In this document: piece after piece, positions 6,126 to 8,651 of the stretch
Position numbering within the stretch: the stretch's first letter is position 1
Layout of the letters: every line of letters starts with the position of its first letter
DNA from: an uncultured Lachnospiraceae bacterium
GTDB taxonomy: Bacteria; Bacillota; Clostridia; Lachnospirales; Lachnospiraceae
Direction of reading: 5' to 3'
Length of the DNA: 8,651 nt
Assembly: GCA_910586095.1 (NCBI GenBank)
Contig: CAJUHQ010000123.1
Span: forward strand, 1,803-10,453
Translations under genes and position numbers: made by a program
The notes under the pieces: model-generated
Seen by the model: only the letters and a program-made list of their open reading frames with translations
The model's database searches: none
What the model was told of the DNA's origin: nothing

Positions 6126-6293
6126 TTATATTTTGTTGGCATTTGTTGTGATCTTTTTTAGGATTCCTTCTACAAGCTTCTTGATGCTATCTTTAAATAT
6201 TGCTACTAATGCAATCAACACAACAATAATCAATACAATCTCAACTGTTCCCATTCCATCCTCATCTTTGATAAAACTTCTTAAATTTCTCAT
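6126..6293 (-). CDS. Flp-type type IVb major pilin
   Basis: This is a 55-residue protein. It begins MRNLRSFIKDEDG, then MGTVEIVLIIVVLIALVAIF and a basic C-terminal tail of about 20 residues. It has the classic type IVb prepilin layout: Gly13 at -1, Glu18 at +5 of the mature chain and a single helical hydrophobic segment (about 19-33). Cleavage by the A24 peptidase encoded downstream would leave a 42-residue pilin. It resembles the Flp1-like pilins of Clostridia and is probably the filament subunit. It lies between the TadC-like gene (67 bp upstream) and the DUF5702 gene. AAAAGGAG precedes the ATG by 9 bases. Only one Flp copy is seen in the window. Confidence 0.9.
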   Translation of the reverse strand: MRNLRSFIKDEDGMGTVEIVLIIVVLIALVAIFKDSIKKLVEGILKKITTNANKI

Positions 6294-6331
6294 ATTCCTT
6301 TTCTCCTTTTAGTTATTCCTTTTTTCAATTT

Positions 6332-6337
6332 ATTATA
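6332..6337 (-). promoter_or_regulatory. Possible -10 box before the pilin gene
   Basis: A consensus TATAAT lies on the gene strand about 40 bp before the pilin ATG, inside the 67-bp gap after the TadC-like gene. No good -35 is found at 16-18 bp; ATGACA lies 21 bp away, which is too far for a standard promoter. A separate pilin promoter would make sense for an abundant subunit, but AT-rich DNA gives such boxes by chance. Confidence 0.25.
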
Positions 6338-6360
6338 TTTTCTTTTAGATCTTACCTTTG

Positions 6361-7707
6361 TCATAAATATATTGCAAATGCAGGAATCATAATCACCACT
6401 AAGATCATTCCTAAAAGTAGCATCATGGGTACAAGAAGTTTTGTTCCTGCTTTTTCACCAAGTTGCCTTGCAGTATGTTTTCTCTCCTCAAAAGCGTTCT
6501 TAGCTTCTTCTTTTAAAAGTATAGGTAGGTTAGAGGCACCTTTTCGGATATTTTGTGACAATACAGTCGAGAGTTTATTGTATTTGGGTATCCGACAACG
6601 TCTTCCAAATTGCTCATATGCTTGTGTCTGAGCTACTCCACTCTCCATTTCGTAAACTGTCAACAACATTTCTTCATAGGCATACTGCTTTTTGCCCGTT
6701 TCTTCTTTTCTATACTTGTAATCCGCTACTATTTTTCCCCATGCATTTGGCACAGTCATGCCAGCACCAATTAACAAGGCTAATGTACTGACAATCTCTG
6801 GATAATCAAGAAGCATCTGCTGCTCTCTATAAAGTACTTGTTTATGCAAATCTCTATCTTTACAACAAAATACCAATATTGCAATTACAGGTGTCAATCC
6901 TAAGCACAACAGCCCATAATAACTTCTTTTGTAATACCACGTAAGTGTCTGTTCTCCCATGATTGATGGCAATATAACAAAATCTGTTGCACGATTCTCA
7001 CATTCTATTGTACTAATCTGTTTGGCAAGTTTCTGTGCTATGTCTGGTTGTAAAGCTTTGGTATATACCACCACAGTTATCGTATAGTCTTCCTGAAATG
7101 ATTCATAGGAAAGTCTTGCTGTGATCTGTGTCGTTTGTGGTACCAAAAGTATATCCTTTACAAGTTTTCCATTATAATCAATATACTGCTCATCTACATT
7201 CCATGAAATCTCAAATGGATATCCATCTATTGTCTTTACAAGATGTAGATCATACTCTACCTTCTCCAAACTTTGATTATCTCCAAGAATACCATTCATT
7301 AAAAGTTGTTTCGCTTCTTGAGAAAGTTCCTGTAACTGTGCTTGTGTATAAATTTTTTCTCCTATATCCAATGTAAAATCATAACAAGCTGTTTCAACCT
7401 TTGCCACAAGCTCTACACTTTTATCACCTTCCCCGTAATTATTTCTGCTTAAACGGTTATTCGCAATTCCAATTGTCATCTCTTCTCTTATCCACAGTAC
7501 CACGGATAGAAGTACACCAATAACCACAATAGTACTACACAATGCTAACTTTTTCACAACGTAGTCTTGTTGTTTCTGTGCGATATTACTGACTGGATCT
7601 AATGTCTGCAAATCTTCTCGAACCACAGTGTGATATAAGAGTTTATTTGGCTTTCTGTCCATAGTTTCCAATTGTTTATACAACCACTGTGCAAACAGTT
7701 TTCCCAC
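6361..7707 (-). CDS. TadC-like T2SS-F platform protein with large ectodomain
   Basis: This 448-residue protein has a cytoplasmic N-terminus (1-53), TM1 (about 54-72), a polar domain of about 190 residues (73-262), TM2 (about 263-281), then a T2SSF-type cytoplasmic domain (about 290-420) with LLDYPEIVSTLALLIGAG and ESGVAQTQAYEQFGRRC motifs, and a final TM (about 423-447). The 73-262 insert lies between two membrane helices and should be outside the cytoplasm; typical TadC proteins have only a short loop there. TadB and TadC form the membrane platform that the motor ATPase drives. The start is GTG (7707-7705), with AAAGGAG 10 bases upstream and an in-frame stop just before. It follows the TadB-like gene by 48 bp. 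Confidence 0.88.
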   Translation of the reverse strand: MGKLFAQWLYKQLETMDRKPNKLLYHTVVREDLQTLDPVSNIAQKQQDYVVKKLALCSTIVVIGVLLSVVLWIREEMTIGIANNRLSRNNYGEGDKSVELVAKVETACYDFTLDIGEKIYTQAQLQELSQEAKQLLMNGILGDNQSLEKVEYDLHLVKTIDGYPFEISWNVDEQYIDYNGKLVKDILLVPQTTQITARLSYESFQEDYTITVVVYTKALQPDIAQKLAKQISTIECENRATDFVILPSIMGEQTLTWYYKRSYYGLLCLGLTPVIAILVFCCKDRDLHKQVLYREQQMLLDYPEIVSTLALLIGAGMTVPNAWGKIVADYKYRKEETGKKQYAYEEMLLTVYEMESGVAQTQAYEQFGRRCRIPKYNKLSTVLSQNIRKGASNLPILLKEEAKNAFEERKHTARQLGEKAGTKLLVPMMLLLGMILVVIMIPAFAIYL

Positions 7708-7755
7708 ACTATCACTACTCCTTTCTTAGCGTGATCTTCTAAACAGAACCCATGT

Positions 7756-8568
7756 TTACACTTCAATTTCTAGTATTTTGTCAGATAGTTTGCAGGCACT
7801 CCCATACACAACAAGCGCTGTTGTCATAATGATCCATCCCATTTTATTGTGATACAGACTCTCGAAATATCCTTTTGTTGTAAAAGATACATAAAAAATA
7901 ATAAAAAATGGCATATATTTCATAATAGTTTGTTCTAATTTCTTCTCACTAATCACTGTCTCTATCTCTCTTCTCGCTTCTTGCTTGCCTGCTATAATAT
8001 CTGCTGTATTGGCAATAATGCCACGTATATCGCCTCCTCCGCGTTTGGCTATCCGAAAAATGTCTGCAAAATCCTTAATATCTTGTACTCCACTTCGTTT
8101 GGCCAGATCAAAAAGAGCATCCTCTACTTGTTCATTATTGCTCATTCGTCTAAACATAAAGCGAAGCTCTTTTGCCATCGCTGACTCTCTACCATACAAC
8201 AACACAATATCTTTATATGCTTCCTCAAATGCGTTTTCTATACTATACCCCGCCTGAAGATTTGTAGAAACACTGATAATAACCTCTCTAAATTCTATCT
8301 CAAGTTTCTGTTTTCTTTTCTGACAAAGCATTTTACATTTGTTCTTTATTGACCAAACCACCAGTGGGGTCATCAAAAACCATGCAATGACACTATCATA
8401 AAATTGCCAGCTTACTACTGCCGCAAACAATGAACCTTGTATAAGATGTACAATCCACTCACGCCTGTTTGGTATATAAACCGCATAATCTATGCTAGGA
8501 GGTACTCTACACCGATTTTTCTTAATACTGATATTCTTTTTGTTTTTCACTCTTTTCTCCTCTATCAT
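7756..8568 (-). CDS. TadB-like T2SS-F platform protein
   Basis: This 270-residue protein has a very basic N-terminal tail (1-37), two closely spaced membrane helices (about 40-57 and 59-74), a cytoplasmic T2SSF domain (about 90-215) and two C-terminal helices (about 218-231 and 244-258). Family features visible are LQAGYSIENAFEEA, ELRFMFRRM with N145, LAKRSGVQDIKDFADIF and AKRGGGDI. This length and topology fit TadB, the inner-membrane platform partner of TadC. The ATG has AAGGAG only 4 bases upstream. An alternative GTG at codon 7 has GAGGAG 6 bases upstream, so the true start may be 6 residues shorter. The upstream gene ends at most 9 bp before or overlaps the start, so the two are co-transcribed. 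Confidence 0.88.
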   Translation of the reverse strand: MIEEKRVKNKKNISIKKNRCRVPPSIDYAVYIPNRREWIVHLIQGSLFAAVVSWQFYDSVIAWFLMTPLVVWSIKNKCKMLCQKRKQKLEIEFREVIISVSTNLQAGYSIENAFEEAYKDIVLLYGRESAMAKELRFMFRRMSNNEQVEDALFDLAKRSGVQDIKDFADIFRIAKRGGGDIRGIIANTADIIAGKQEARREIETVISEKKLEQTIMKYMPFFIIFYVSFTTKGYFESLYHNKMGWIIMTTALVVYGSACKLSDKILEIEV

Positions 8569-8577
8569 CTTACTCCT

Positions 8578-8651
8578 TCATATAGCCGCCAACTTCTTTC
8601 TAAACGCCCATGCAGCCATAACTGCACCACCATAAATGAAAGTGGGCGTTT
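8578..8651 (-). CDS. 3' end of an unidentified upstream gene
   Basis: Two open frames reach the window edge. One ends at TGA 8580-8578 and reads FIYGGAVMAAWAFRKKLAAI, a hydrophobic then basic tail, with the TadB ribosome binding site following directly. The other ends at TGA 8567-8565, overlapping the TadB ATG (ATGA), and reads VVQLWLHGRLERSWRLYEGV. Neither fragment shows a recognisable TadA/CpaF C-terminus, and 24-28 residues are too few to name a gene. The first frame is slightly preferred for its composition and spacing. Confidence 0.35.
   Translation of the reverse strand, partial: TPTFIYGGAVMAAWAFRKKLAAI

Noticed and set aside
8602..8651. Inverted repeat AAACGCCCA (8602-8610) / TGGGCGTTT (8643-8651)
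   Set aside because: It is 9 bp exact but cut by the window edge, with a 32-base loop and probably within coding sequence; it may be chance.

Overview
The window looks like low-GC, Gram-positive Clostridia chromosome, most likely a Lachnospiraceae-type gut anaerobe. This rests on strong AAGGAGG-type ribosome binding sites, AT-rich coding sequence, and a set of protein types I associate with that family: a Flp1-like mini-pilin, a DUF5702-type pseudopilin, and a DUF6382-FHA protein. No database search was possible.

Every supported gene lies on the minus strand, so the locus reads from the right edge to the left. It is the distal half of a Tad (tight adherence) type IVb pilus gene cluster in a monoderm arrangement, with no secretin or other outer-membrane part. 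In transcription order it holds: the tail of an unidentified gene (8651-8578), the TadB-like platform protein (8568-7756), a TadC-like platform protein with a large extracytoplasmic insert (7707-6361), a 55-residue Flp pilin (6293-6126), a DUF5702-type pseudopilin or tip-like protein (5840-4368), a TadE-like pseudopilin with two Cys/His modules (4164-3244), a minimal A24 prepilin peptidase (3220-2777), a second small TadE-like pseudopilin (2728-2207), and a two-TM DUF6382-FHA protein (2065-566). The TadA/CpaF motor ATPase would be expected upstream of 8651, outside the window.

The genes fit one machine. TadB and TadC form the inner-membrane platform. The peptidase trims the pilin and pseudopilin leaders. 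Flp makes the filament. The TadE-like and DUF5702 proteins are probable minor or tip components. The FHA protein is a candidate regulatory or scaffolding membrane protein and has its own well-formed sigma-A promoter (2141-2169).

Two non-coding zones stand out. Positions 1-472 carry a 64-bp tandem array (five complete units and the start of a sixth) whose internal hairpins are kept by compensatory changes. The array runs into two larger stem-loop modules bounded by GTGAAA and TTTCAC/TCTCAC. Between the DUF5702 and TadE-like genes (4165-4367) there are two near-identical 41-bp hairpins flanking a third. The 285-nt gap after the pilin gene also holds an 11-bp perfect hairpin and a 17-bp palindrome centred on a TATAAT box.
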